From the NCBI RefSeq assembly GCF_038502225.1, contig NC_091298.1, forward strand, positions 36,865,844 to 36,929,843: a DNA stretch of 64,000 nt, read 5' to 3'. The notes beneath the pieces were generated by a model. The model did no database searches, was not told the DNA's origin, and saw nothing but the letters and a program-made list of their open reading frames with translations. Positions 1-12,920 of the stretch are shown here, in pieces (position 1 is the stretch's first letter; each line of letters begins with the position of its first letter). The position numbers were made by a program, and so were the translations under genes. The stretch comes from Cherax quadricarinatus (taxonomy: Eukaryota > Arthropoda > Malacostraca > Decapoda > Parastacidae).

Positions 1-2579
1 TGTGCTGGCTATCACAGGACAGACAGGTGTGCTGTCTACCACAGGGACAGGCAGGTGTGCTGGCTATCACAGGGACAGACAGGTGTTCTGGCTATCACAG
101 GGACAGACAGATGTGCTAGCTATCACAGGGACAGACAGATGTGCTGGCTGTCACAGGAACAGGCAGGCGTGCTGGTTATTAAAGGGAGAGGCAGGTGCGC
201 TGGCTATCACAGGGACAGACAGGTGTGCTGGCTATCACAGGGACAGACAGGTGTGCTGGCTATCACAGGAACCTGCAGGTGTGCTGGCTATCACAGGGAC
301 AGGCAGGTGTGCTGGCTATCAAAGGAACAGACAGGTATCCTGGCTATAACAGGGACAGACAGATGTGATGGATATCACAGGGACAGACAGTTGTGCTGGC
401 TATTACAGGAACAGGCAGGTGTGATGGCTATTCCAGGGACAGGCAAGTGTGCTGGCTATCACAGGAACAGAGAGATGTGCTGGCTATCACAGGAACAGAA
501 ATGTGTGCTGTATACCACAGGGACAGGCAGGTGTGCTGGCTATCATAGGGGCAGAGAGATGTTATGGCTATCAGAGAGATAGACAGATGTGCTGGCTATG
601 AGAGGGACAGAGAGATGCGCTTGCTATCACAGGAATAGGCAGGCGTGCTGGTTATTAAAGGGAGAGGCAGGTGTGCTGGCTGTCACATCGACAGACAGGT
701 GTGATGGCCATCCCACGAACAAACAGGTGTGCTGGCTACCACAGGAGAGACAGATGTGATGAATATCAGAGGGACAGACAGGTGTGCTGCCTATCACAGG
801 GAGAGATAGATGTGACTGATATCACAGGAACAGGCAGGTGTTCTGGCTATGACAGGGACAGACAGGTGTGCTGGTTATCACAGTGACAGACAGGTGTGCT
901 GGCTATCGCAGGGACAGAGAGGTGTGTTGACAATCAGAGGGACAGATGTGCTGGTTATTACAGTAACCGGCAGGTGTGCTGGCAATCACAGGGACAGACA
1001 GGTGTGCTGGCTATCCCAGGAACAGACAGATGTGCTGGCTACCATAGGGAGAGACAGTTGTGATGGATATCACAGGGACAGACAGGTGTGCTGGCTATCA
1101 CAGGGAGAGACAGATGTGATTGTTGTCACAGGGACAGGCAGGTGTGCTGGCTATGACAGGGACAGACTGGTGTGCTGGCTATCACAGGGAGAGACAGATG
1201 TGATTGATATCACAGGGACAGGCAGGTGTGCTAGCTATCACAGGGAGAGACAGATGTGATTGATGTCGCAGGGACAGGCAGGTGTGCTGGCTATGACAGG
1301 GACAGACAGGTGTGCTGGCTATCACAGGGAGAGACAGATGTGATTGATATCACAGGGACAGGCTGGTGTGCTGGTTATGACAGGGACAGACAGGTGAGCT
1401 GGCTATCACAGGGACAGACAGGTGTGCTGACTATGACAAGGACAGACAGGTGTGCTGGCTCTCGCAGGGACAGAGAGGAGTGTTGACAATCACAAGGGCA
1501 GATGTGCTGGTTATTACAGGAACAGGCAGGTGTGCTGGCTATTACAGGGATAGACAGGTGTGCTGTCTATCCCTGGAACACTCAGGTGTGCTGGCTACCA
1601 CAAAGAGAGAGAGATGTGAGGGATATTACAGGGACAGACAGGTGTGCTGGCTACCACAGGGAAAGACAGATGTCTTGGATATCACAGGGACAGACAGGTG
1701 TGCTGGCTATTACAGGAACAGGCAGGTGTGCCGGCTATCACAGGGACAGACACGTGTGCTTGCTATCACAGGGACAGACAGGTGTGCTGCCTATCACAGG
1801 AAGAGACAAATGTGATTGATATCAGAGGGACAGGCAGGTGTGCTGGCTATGACAGGGACGACAGGTGAGCTGGCTATCACAGGGATAGACAGGTGTGCTG
1901 GCTATCACAGGGACAGAGAGGTGTGTTCACAATCAGAGGGACAGATGTGTTGGCTATTACAAGAACAGGCAGGTGCGCTGGCTATCACAGGGACAGACAG
2001 GTGTGCAGGCTATCCCAGGGACAGGTGTGTTTGCTACCACAGGGAGAGACAGATGTGATGGATATCACAGGGACAGACAGGTGTGCTGGCTATTACAGGA
2101 ACAGGCAGGTGTGCTGGCTATCACAGGGACAGACAGGTGTGCAGGCTATCCCAGGAACAGACAGGTGTGCTGCCTATCACAGGGAGAAACAGATGTGATT
2201 GATATCACAGGGACAGGTAGGTGTGTTGGCTATGACACGGACAGTCAGGTGTGCTGGCTATCGGAGGGACAGAGAGGTGTGTAGGCAATCACAGGGACAG
2301 GTGTGCTGGCTATTACAGGAACAGGCAGGTGTGCTGGCTATCACAGGGACACACACGTGTGCTGGCTATCACAGGGACAGAGAGGTGTGCTGCCTATCAC
2401 AGGGAGAGACAGATGTGATTAATATGACAGGGACAGGCAGGTGTGCTGGCTATCATAGGGACATACAAGTGTGCTGTCTATGTTAGGGACACGCAGCTGT
2501 GCTGGCTGTCACAGGGAGAGACAGATGTGCTGGCTATCAAACGAACAGAGAGGTGTGCTGATTATCAGAGGGACAGACA

Positions 2580-5500
2580 GGTGTGCTGGCTATCACAGGA
2601 ACAGAGAGATGTGCTGGCTATCACAGGACAGACAGGTGTGCTGGCTGTCACAGGGACGGACAGGTGTTCTGGCTATCACAGGGACAGACAGATGTGCTGG
2701 CTATCACAGGGACAGACAGATGTGCTGGCCGTCACAGGAACAGGCAGGCGTGCTGCTTATTAAAGGGAGAGGCAGGTGCGCTGGCTATCACAGGGACAGA
2801 CAGGTGTGCTGGCTATCACAGGAACAGACAGGTGTGCTGGCTATCACAGGAACCTGCAGGTGAGCTGGCTATCACAGGGACAGACAGGTGAGCTGGCTAT
2901 CACAGGAACAGACAGGTATCCTGGCTATCACAGGGACAGACAGATGTGATGGAAATCACAGGGACAGACAGTTGTGCTGGCTATTACAGGAACAGGCAGG
3001 TGTGATGGCTATTCCAGGGACAGGCAGGTGTGCTGGCTATCACAGGAACAGAGAGATGTGCTGGATATCACAGGAACAGAAAGGTGTGCTGTATACCACA
3101 GGGACAGGCAGGTGTGCTGGCTATCACAGGGGCAGAGAGGTGTTATGGCTATCAGAGGGATAGACAGATGTGCTGGCTATCAGAGGGACAGACAGATGTG
3201 CTGGCTATCACAGGAATAGGCAGGCGTGCTGCTTATTAAAGGGAGAGGCAGGTGTGCTGGCTGTCACAGGGACAGACAGGTGTGCTGGCTATCCCACGTA
3301 CAGACAGGTGTGCTGGCTACCACAGGGGAGACAGATGTGATGGATATAACATGGACAGACAGGTGTGCTGGCTATTACAGGAACAGGCAGGTGTGCTGGC
3401 TATCACAGGGACAGACACGTGTGCTGGCTATCACAGGGACAGACAGGTGAGCTGCCTATCACAGGGAGATACAGATGTGATTGATATCACATGGACAGGC
3501 AGGTGTTCTGGCTATGACAGGGACAGACAGGTGTGCTGGTTATCACAGGGACAGACAGGTGTGCTGGCTATCGCAGGGACAGAGAGGTGTGTTGACAATC
3601 AGAGGGACAGATGTGCTGGCTATTACAGGAACAGGCAGGTGTGCTGGCTATCACAGGGACAGACAGGTGTGCTGGCTATCCCAGGAACAGACAGATGTGC
3701 TGGCTACCACAGGGAGAGACAGTTGTGATGGATATCACAGGGACAGAGACTGTGTGCTGGCTAACACAGGGAGAGACAGATGTGATGGATATCACAGGGA
3801 CAGACAGGTGTGCTGGCTATTACAGGAACAGGCAGGTGTGCTGGCTATCACAGGGACAGACAAGTGTGCTGGCTATGACAGGGACAGACAGGTGTGCTGG
3901 CTATCACACTGATAGACAGATGTGATTGATATCACAGGGACAGGCAGGTGTGTTGGCTATGACAGGAACAGACAGTTGTGCTGAATATGACAAGGACAGA
4001 CAGGTGTGCTGGCTCTCGCAGGGACTGAGAGGTGTGTTGAAAATCACAAGGACAGATGTGCTGGCTATTACAGGAACAGGCAGGTGTGCTGTCTATCACA
4101 GGGACAGACAGGTGTGCTGGCTATCCCAGGAACACACAGGTGTTCTGGCTACCACAAAGAGAGACAGATGTGATGGATATCACATGGACAGACAGGTGTG
4201 CTTGCTACCACAGGGAGAGACAGATGTCTTGGATATCACAGGGACAGACAAGTGTGCTGGCTATGACACGGACAGTCAGGTGTGCTGGCTATCGCAGGGA
4301 CAGAGAGGTGTGTAGGCAATCACAGGGACAGGTGTGCTGGCTATTACAGGAACAGGAAGGTGTGCTGGCTATCAGAGGGACACACACCTGTGCTGGCTAT
4401 CACAGGGACAGAGAGGTGTGCTGCTTATCACAGGGAGAGACAGATGTGATTGATATGACAGGGACAGGCAGGTGTGCTGGCTATCATAGGGACATACAAG
4501 TGTGCTGGCTATGTTAGGGACACGCAGGTGTGCTGGCTATCACAGGGACAGACAGGTGTGCTGGCTATCCCAAGAACACACAGGTGTGCTGGCTACCACA
4601 AAGAGAGACAGATGTGATGGATATCACATGGACAGACAGGTGTGCTGGCTACCACAGGGAGAGACAGATGTCTTGGATATCACAGGGACAGAGAGGTGTG
4701 CTGGCTACAACAGGAACAGGCAGGTGTGCTGGCTATCACAGGGACAGACACGTGTGCTTGCTATCACAGGGACAGACAGGTGTGCTGCCTATCACAGGAA
4801 GAGATAAATGTGATTGATATCACAGGGACAGGCAGGTGCGCTGGCTATGACCGGGACAGACAGGTGACCTGGCTATCACAGGGACATACAGGTGTGCTGG
4901 CTATCGCAGGGACAGAGAGATGTGTTGACAATCACAGGGACAGATGTGCTGGCTATTACAGGAACAGGCAGGTGTGCTGGCTACCACAGGGACAGACAGG
5001 TGTGCAGCCTATCCCAGGAACAGACAGGTGTGCTGGCTACCACAGGGAGAGACAGATGTGATGGATATCACAGGGACAGACAGGTGTGCTGGCTATTACA
5101 GAAACAGGCAGGTGTGCTGGCTATCACACGGACAGACAGGTGTGCAGGCTATCCCAGGAACAGACAGGTGTGCTGCCTATCACAGGGAGAGACAGATGTG
5201 ATTGATATCACAGGGACAGGTAGGTGTGCTGGCTATGACAGGGACAGACATGTGTGCTGGCTATCACAAGGACAGACAAGTGTGCTGGCTATCGCAGGGA
5301 CAGGCAGGCGTGCTGGTTATTACAGGGACAGGCAGGTGTGCTGGATATCACAGGGACAGACAGGTGTCTGGCTATCACTGGGACAGACAGGTGTGCTGGT
5401 TATCACAGGGTGAGACAGATGTGCTGGTTATCACAGGGATAGACAGGTGTGCTGGTTATGGCAGGGACAGACAGATGTGCTGGCTATCACAGGGATAGAC

Positions 5501-8500
5501 AGGTGTGCTGGCTATCAGATGGACACAGATGTGCTGGCTATCGCAAGGACAGACAGATGTGCTGGATATCATAGGGACAGATAGATGTGCTGGCTATCAC
5601 AGGAACAGACAGGCGTGCTGGTTATAACAGGGACAGGCAGGTGTGCTGGCTATCACAGTAACAGACAGATGTGATGATTATCACAGGGACAGGCAGATGA
5701 GCTGGCTATTACAGGGAAAGATAGATGTGCTGGCTATCAGAGACAGACAGGTGTGCTGGCTATCGCAGGAACAGGCAGGCGTGCTGGTTATTACAGGGGC
5801 AGGCAGGTGTGCTGGCTATCACAGGGACATACAAGTGTGCTGGCTATATTAGGGACACCAAGGTGTGCTGGCTGTCACAGGGAGAGACAGATGTGCTGGG
5901 TATCAAAGGGACAGACACGTGTGCTGGCTTTCACAGGGACAGACAGGTGTGCTGGCTATCAGAGACAGACAGGTGTGCTAGCTATCGCAGGAACAGGCAG
6001 GCGTGCTGGTTATTACAGGGGCAGGCAGGTGTGCTGGCTGTCACAGGGACATACAAGTGTGCTGGCTATGTTAGGGACACCCAGGTGTGCTGGCTGTCAC
6101 AGGAAGAGACAGATGTTCTGGCTATCAAAGAGACAGAGAGGTGTGCTGATTATCAGAGGGACAGACAGATGTGCTGGTTATCACAAGGATAGATAGGTGT
6201 GCTGGTTATCACAATGACAGAGAAGTGAGCTGGCTATCACAGAGACAGACAGGTGTGCTAGCTATCACAGGAACAGAGAGATGTGCTGGCTATCAGAGGG
6301 ACAGACAAATGTTCTGGTTATCACAAGGATAGATAGGTGTGCTGGTTATCACAATGACAGAGAAGTGAGCTGGCTATCACAGAGACAGACAGGTGTGCTA
6401 GCTATCACAGGAACAGAGAGATGTGCTGGCTATCAGAGGGACAGACAGATGTTCTGGTTATCACAAGGATAGATAGGTGTGCTGGTTATCACAATGACAG
6501 AGAAGTGAGCTGGCTATCACAGAGACAGACAGGTGTGCTGGCTATCACAGGAACAGAGAGATGTGCTGGCTATCACAGGACAGACAGGTGTGCTGTCTAC
6601 CCCAGGGACAGGTAGGTGTGCTGGCTATCACAGGGACAGACAGGTGTTCTGGCTATCACAGGGACAGACAGATGTGCTAGCTATCACAGGGACAGACAGA
6701 TGTGCTGGCTATCACGGGGACAGGCAGGCGTGCTGGTTATTAAAGGGAGAGGCAGGTGCGCTGGCTATCACAGGGACAGACAGGTGTGCTGGCTATCACA
6801 GGAACAGACAGGTGTGCTGGCTATCACAGGAACCTGCAGGTGTGCTGGCTATCACAGGGACAGACAGGTGTGCTGGCTATCAAAGGAACAGACAGGTATC
6901 CTGGCTATAACAGGGACAGACAGATGTGATGGATATCACAGGGACAGACAGTTGTGCTGGCTATTACAGGAACAGGCAGGTGTGATGGCTATTCCAGGGA
7001 CAGGCAAGTGTGCTGGCTATCACAGGAACAGAGAGATGTGCTGGCTATCACAGGAACAGAAATGTGTGCTCTATACCACAGGGACAGGCAGGTGTGCTGG
7101 CTATCATAGGGGCAGAGAGGTGTTATGGCTATCAGAGGGATAGACAGATGTGCTGGCTATCAGAGGGACAGGGAGATGTGCTGGCTATCACAGGAATAGG
7201 CAGGCGTGCTGGTTATTAAAGGGAGAGGCAGGTGTGCTGGCTGTCACATCGACAGACAGGTGTGATGGCTATCCCACGAACAGACAGGTGTGCTGGCTAC
7301 CACAGGGGAGACAGATGTGATGGATATAACATGGACAGACAGGTGTGCTGGCTATTACAGGAACAGGCAGGTGTGCTGGCTATCACAGGGACAGACACGT
7401 GTGCTGGCTATCACAGGGACAGACAGGTGAGCTGCCTATCACAGGGAGATACAGATGTGATTGATATCACATGGACAGGCAGGTGTTCTGGCTATGACAG
7501 GGACAGACAGGTGTGCTGGTTATCACAGGGACAGACAGGTGTGCTGGCTATCGCAGAGACAGAGAGGTGTGTTGACAATCAGAGGGACAGATGTGCTGGC
7601 TATTACAGGAACAGGCAGGTGTGCTGGCCATCACAGGGACAGACAGGTGTTCTGGCTATCCCAGGAACAGACAGATGTGCTGGCTACCACAGGGAGAGAC
7701 AGTTGTGATGGATATCACAAGGACAGAGACTGTGTGCTGGCTAACACAGGGAGAGACAGATGTGATGGATATCACAGGGACAGACAGGTGTGCTGGCTAT
7801 TACAGGAACAGGCAGGTGTGCTGGCTATCACAGGGACAGACAAGTGTGCTGGCTATGACAGGGACAGACAGGTGTGCTGGCTATCACAGGGATAGACAGA
7901 TGTGATTGATATCACAGGGACAGGCAGGTGTGTTGGCTATGACAGGAACAGACAGGTGTGCTGAATATGACAAGGACAGACAGGTGTGCTGGCTCTCGCA
8001 GGGACAGAGAGGTGTGTTGACAATCACAAGGACAGATGTGCTGGCTATTACAGGAACAGGCAGGTGTTCTGTCTATCACAGGGACAGACAGGTGTGCTGG
8101 CTATCCCAGGAACACACAGGTGTGCTGGCTACCACAAAGAGAGACAGATGTGATGGATATCACATGGACAGACAGGTGTGCTTGCTATCACAGGGAGAGA
8201 CAGATGTCTTGGATATCACAGGGACAGACAGGTGTGCTGGCTATGACACGGACAGTCAGGTGTGCTGGCTATCGCAGGGGCAGAGAGGTGTGTAGGCAAT
8301 CACAGGGGCAGGTGTGCTGGCTATTACAGGAACAGGCAGGTGTGCTGGCTATCACAGGGACACACACGTGTGCTGGCTATCACAGGGACAGAGAGGTGTG
8401 CTGCTTATCACAGGGAGAGACAGATGTGATTGATACGACAAGGACAGGCAGGTGTGCTGGCTATCATAGGGACATACAAGTGTGCTGGCTATGTTAGGGA

Positions 8501-8960
8501 CACGCAGGTGTGCTGGCTATCACAGGAACAGACAGGTGTGCTGGCTATCCCAAGAACACACAGGTGTGCTGGCTACCACAAAGAGAGACAGATGTGATGG
8601 ATATCACATGGACAGACAGGTGTGCTGGCTAGCACAGGGAGAGACAGATGTCTTGGATATCACAGGGACAGACAGGTGTGCTGGCTACTACAGGAACAGG
8701 CAGGTGTGCTGGCTATCACAGGGACAGACAGGTGTGCTGCCTATCACAGGAAGAGATAAATGTGATTGGTATCACAGGGACAGGCAGGTGTGCTGGCTAT
8801 GACCGGGACAGACAGGTGACCTGGATATCACAGGGACAGACAGGTGTGCTGGCTATCGCAGGGACAGAGAGATGTGTTGACAATCACAGGGACAGATGTG
8901 CTGGCTATTACAGGAACAGGCAGGTGTGCTGGCTATCACAGGGACAGACAGGTGTGCAGC
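2580..8960 (+). repeat. Higher-order duplication in the 28-bp array, period about 3.98 kb
   Basis: Variant units recur in the same order with a constant offset of 3980 bp: blocks beginning at 3252, 3481, 3611, 3926, 4056 and 4502 match blocks at 7232, 7461, 7591, 7906, 8036 and 8482. The offset falls by about one unit (to about 3952) near 4800/8750. Block 55-700 matches 6616-7260 with an offset of 6561, and also matches near 2.6-3.3 kb with offsets of about 2.58-2.61 kb. The array therefore grew by duplicating multi-kilobase segments as well as single units. Confidence 0.85.
6170..6560 (+). repeat. 140-bp (5-unit) higher-order repeat, about three copies
   Basis: A block with the distinctive variants TTATCACAAGGATAGATAGG, CACAATGACAGAGAAGTGAG and CACAGAGACAGACAGG recurs at 6170, 6310 and 6450, exactly 140 bp (five 28-bp units) apart. 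The copies are nearly identical, so this is a local and more recent amplification within the older array. Confidence 0.85.
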
Positions 8961-10071
8961 CTATCACAGGGAGAGACAGATGTGCTGGCTATTAAAGGGA
9001 CAGACAGGTGTACTTGCTATCACAGGAACAGGTAGGCGTGCTGGTTATAACAGGGACAGGCAGGTGTGCTGGCTATCACACGGACAGACAGGTGTGCTGG
9101 CTATCAGAGGAACAGAGAGGTGTGCTGTCTACCACAGGGAGAGGCAGGTGCGCTGGCTACCACAGGGACAGAGAGGTGTGCTGGCTATCATAGGGACAGA
9201 CAGGTGTGCAGGCTATCACAGGGACAGACAGGTGTGCTGGCTATTACAGGGACAGACAGATGTGCTGGCTATCACAGGGACAGACAAGTGTGCTGGCTAT
9301 GTTAGGGACAGACAGGTGTGATGGCTGTCACAGGGAGAGACAGATGTGCTGGCTATTAAAAGGACAGACAGGTGTGCTATCACAGGGACAGACAGATGTT
9401 CTGGTTATCACAAGGATAGAGAGGTGTGCTGGTTATCACAATGACAGACAGGTGAGCTGGCAATCGCAGGGACTGACAGATGTGATGGCTATCACAGCGA
9501 CAGTCAGGTGTGTTGGCTATTAGAGGGACAGACAGATGTGCTGGCTATCAGAGGGACATTTGGATGTGCTGGCTATCACAGGGACAGACAAGTGTGCTGG
9601 CTATCACAAGGACAGACAGATGTGCGGGCTATCACAAGGACAGACAAGTGTGCTGACTATAACAGGGACAGACATATGTGCTGGCTATCACAGGGACAGA
9701 CAGATGTGCTGGCTATCAAAGGGAGAGACAGATGTGCTGGCTATCACAGGGACAGACATATGTGCTGGCTGTCAAAAGGACAGACAGATGTGCTGGCTAT
9801 CACAGGGACAGACATATGTGCTGGCTATCACAAGGACAGACAGATGTGCTGGCTATCAGAGGGACAGTCAGGTGTGTTGGCTATCAGAGGGACAGATAGA
9901 TGTGCTGGCTATCATAGAGACAGACAGGTGTGCTGGCTATCAGATGGACAGTTGAATGTGCTGGTTATCACAGGGGCAGAGAAGTGCGCTGGCTATCACA
10001 GGGACAGACAGATGTGCGGGCTATCACAGGGACAGACAAGTGTGCTGACTATCACAGGAACAGACATATGT

Positions 10072-10343
10072 AAACCATACCCCCGGCCGGGATTGAACCC
10101 GCGGTCATAGAGTCTCAAAACTCCAGCCCGTCGCGTTAGCCACTAGACCAGCTAGCCACAATAAGATTCATCCAACTAGGTATATTTCTACACCATAGGA
10201 AAGTTAGCACAGGCACCTCTGTGACCACAAATGCAAGTTTTTACAGACGAATCTCCAGCTAGCGTGGCCGTGACGAACTCTAGCTCAAGTCCCTTCACTG
10301 CCGTAAACATGACTTAAGAAATCGTAATGACACGATTGCAAAT
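10072..10343 (-). mobile_element. tRNA-like SINE unit, copy 1
   Basis: Read on the minus strand, 10160 down to 10072 has an A-box-like segment (TGGTCTAGTGGCTA) and a B-box-like segment (GGGTTCAATCCC), followed by CCGGCCGGGGGTATGGTTT. This layout is typical of a tRNA-derived RNA polymerase III promoter. The rest of the unit (to 10343) is a non-tRNA body containing ACACGATTGCAAATAAACC. I do not call it a functional tRNA: the cloverleaf is imperfect and the unit is repeated next door with its body attached. It interrupts the minisatellite; ACATATGT occurs on both sides of the insert (10064-10071 and 10805-10812), but the same octamer also occurs in array units, so a target-site duplication is only possible. 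Confidence 0.75.
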
Positions 10344-10571
10344 AAACCATACCCCCGGCCGGGATTGAACCCGCGGTCACAGAGTCTCAAAACTCCAGCC
10401 CGTCGCGCTAGCCACTAGACCAGCTAGCCACAATAAGATTCATCCAACTAGGTATATTTCTACACCATAGGAAAGTTAGCACAGGCACCTCTGTGACCAC
10501 AAATGCAAGTTTTTACAGACGAATCTCCAGCTAGCGTGGCCGTGACGAACTCTAGCTCAAGTCCCTTCACT
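10344..10571 (-). mobile_element. tRNA-like SINE unit, copy 2
   Basis: Direct repeat of copy 1 with nearly identical sequence: the tRNA-like part covers about 10344-10435 and the body runs to CCCTTCACTGCC. It stops inside the body, where the inverted third copy begins. Together with upstream bases from 10312 it forms the left arm of a foldback. Confidence 0.75.
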
Positions 10572-10800
10572 GCCACGCTAGCTGGAGATTCGTCTGTAAA
10601 AACTTGCATTTGTGGTCACAGAGGTGCCTGTGCTAACTTTCCTATGGTGTAGAAATATACCTAGTTGGATGAATCTTATTGTGGCTAGCTGGTCTAGTGG
10701 CTAGCGCGACGGGCTGGAGTTTTGAAACTCTATGACCGCGGGTTCAATCCCGGCCGGGGGTATGGTTTATTTGCAATCGTGTCATTACGATTTCTTAAGT
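10572..10800 (+). mobile_element. tRNA-like SINE unit, inverted copy 3
   Basis: Plus-strand copy of the same unit. The tRNA-like part lies at about 10681-10767, with GGTCTAGTGGCTAGC at the A box and GGGTTCAATCCC at the B box. Bases 10572-10800 are the near-perfect reverse complement of 10312-10540, giving two 229-bp arms around a 31-base loop. An RNA polymerase III transcript from either promoter could read into the opposite arm, which is inference. Confidence 0.8.
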
Positions 10801-12741
10801 CACACACATATGTGCTGGCTATCACAGGGACAGACAGATGTGCTGGCTATCAAATGGACATTTGGATGTGCTGGCTATCACAGGCACAGACAAGTGTGCT
10901 GCATAACACAGCGACAGAGAGATGTGCGGGCTATCACAGGGACAGACAGATATGCTGGCTATCACAGGGAGAGACAGATGTGCTGGCTATCACAGGGACA
11001 GACAGAAGTGCTGGCTATCACAGGGAGAGACATGTGCTGGCTATCACAGCAAAAGACAGGTGTGCTGGCTATTACAGGGTGAGATAGATGTGCTTGTTAT
11101 CACAGGAATAGACAGGTGTACTGGTTATCACAGGGACTGACAGGTGTGCTGGCTATCACATGCACAGAGAGAAGTGCTGGTTATTACATGGATAGACAGG
11201 TGTGCTGTTTATCACAGGGACCGACAGGTGTGATGGTTATCATAGGGACAGAGAAGTGTGCTGGCTATCGCACGGACAGATAGATGTGCTGACTGTCGCA
11301 GGGACAGACAGGAGTGCTGGCTGTCACAGGGACAGACAGATGTGCTGGCTATCACAGGGACAGACAGGTGTGCTGGCTATCAGATGGACAGATACATGTG
11401 TTGGCTCTCACAGGGACAGACAAGTGTGCTGGCTGTCACACGGACAGACAGATGCGCTGGCTATCACAGGGACAGGCATGTGTGGTGGTTGTCACAGGGA
11501 CAGACAGATGTGCTGGCTATCACAGGGAGAGACAGAGGTGCTGGCTATCACAGGGACAGAGATGTGTGCTAGCTATCCCAAGGACAGACAAATGTTCTGG
11601 CTATCACAGGGACAGGCAGATGTGTTGGCTATCACAGGGACAGACAGGTGTTCTGACTATCCCAGGAAGAGACAGATGTGCTGGCTATCACAGGAACAGG
11701 CAGGCGTGCTCGCTATCACAGAGGGAGACAAATGTGCTGGCTATCACAGGGACAGACAGATGTGCTGGCTATCACAGGGACAGACAGATGTGCTGGCTAT
11801 CACAGGGACAGACAGATGTGCTGGCTAACACAGGGACAGACAGATGTGCTGGCTATCACAGGAACAGACAGGTGTGCTGGCAATCACAGGGACAGACAGA
11901 TGTGCTGTCTATCACAGGGACAGACAGATGTGCTGGCTATCACAGGGACAGACAGGTGTGCTGGCTATCACAGGAACAGACAGGTGTGCTGGCTATCACA
12001 GGAACTGGCAGGTGTGCTGGCTATTAAAGGGAGAGACAGATGTGCTGGCTATCACAGGGACAGGCAGGTGTCCTGGCTATCACAGGGACAGACAGGTGTG
12101 GTGGCTATCACAGGGACAGACAGGAGTGCTGGCTATCACAGGGACAGACAGATGTGCTGGCTATCACAGGGACAGACAGATGTACTGGCTATCACAGGGA
12201 CAGGCAGATGTGCTGGCTATCACATGGAGAGGCAGATGTGCTGACTATCACAGGAACAGGCAGGTGTGCTGGCTATTACAGGGACAGGCATGTGTACTGG
12301 CTATCACAGGTTTAAACAGGTGTTCTCGTTATAACAGGGACAGACAGGTGTATCGGCTATCACTGGGACAGACAGGTGTGCTGGCTATCACAGGGACAGA
12401 CAGATGTGCTGGCTATCACAGGAACTGGCAGGTGTGCTGGCTATTACAGGGAGAGACAGATGTGCTGGCTCTCACAGGGACTGGCAGGTGTCCTGTCTAT
12501 CACAGGGACAGACAGGTGTGGTGGCTATCACAAGGACAGACAGATGTGGTGGCTATCACAGGAACAGGCAGGTGTGCTGGCTATTACAGGGACAGGCATG
12601 TGTAGTGGCTATCACAGGTTTAAACAGGTGTGCTCCTTATAACAGGGACAGACAGGTGTACCGGCTATCACTGGGACAGGCAGGTGTGCTGGCTATCACA
12701 GGGACAGACAGATGTGCTGGCTATCACAGGGACAGACAGGA
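10801..12741 (+). repeat. 28-bp minisatellite array, second block
   Basis: The same 28-bp repeat resumes after the SINE insertion and continues to about 12741. This block is more homogeneous than the first and contains the longest stop-free frame in the array (253 codons, 11844-12605). A subset of units carries CACAGGTTTAAACAGGTG and CATGTGTA variants, repeated about 300 bp apart near 12300 and 12610, another small higher-order pattern. Confidence 0.93.
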
Positions 12742-12920
12742 GTTGGTCAAAATTTTATTTTTGCCAGAACAAATCATAGATTTTATGAAGAAGAGAATCA
12801 CTACTGTGAATTATTACATGATGATTTCTATATAATGCTGTATTTGTGTGTGATATCATGTCAAATCAAAATGACATATGTGGCAAAAGAAAAAAGTGTT
12901 TCGGCAAACTATAATTTTTC

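Larger units (their letters stand above)
1..10071 (+). repeat. 28-bp minisatellite array, first block
   Basis: Tandem copies of a 28-bp unit whose core reads TGTGCTGGCTATCACAGGG followed by an ACAGACAG-type half. Variants swap ACAGG for AGAGG, TATTACAGG or CCAGG, and GATGTGATGGATATC for the usual core. Because 28 leaves remainder 1 on division by 3, one reading frame passes through all three phases of the unit and returns after 84 bp, giving a 28-residue peptide repeat containing two cysteines (CAGYHRDRQ, CWLSQGQT and LAITGTD segments). The plus-strand consensus has no stop in any phase, so many overlapping open frames of 60-200 codons appear. They are a by-product of unit length and composition. 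I see no conserved start, splice pattern or known domain. The array runs off the left edge of the window. Confidence 0.95.

Noticed and set aside
10072..10160. Functional tRNA gene on the minus strand
   Set aside because: A and B boxes are present but the cloverleaf is imperfect, the unit recurs three times with the same body, and it behaves like a SINE.
11844..12605. 253-codon Cys-rich open frame as a host gene
   Set aside because: It is only the 28-bp minisatellite read through; identical-looking frames exist in every phase and there is no non-repetitive coding part.
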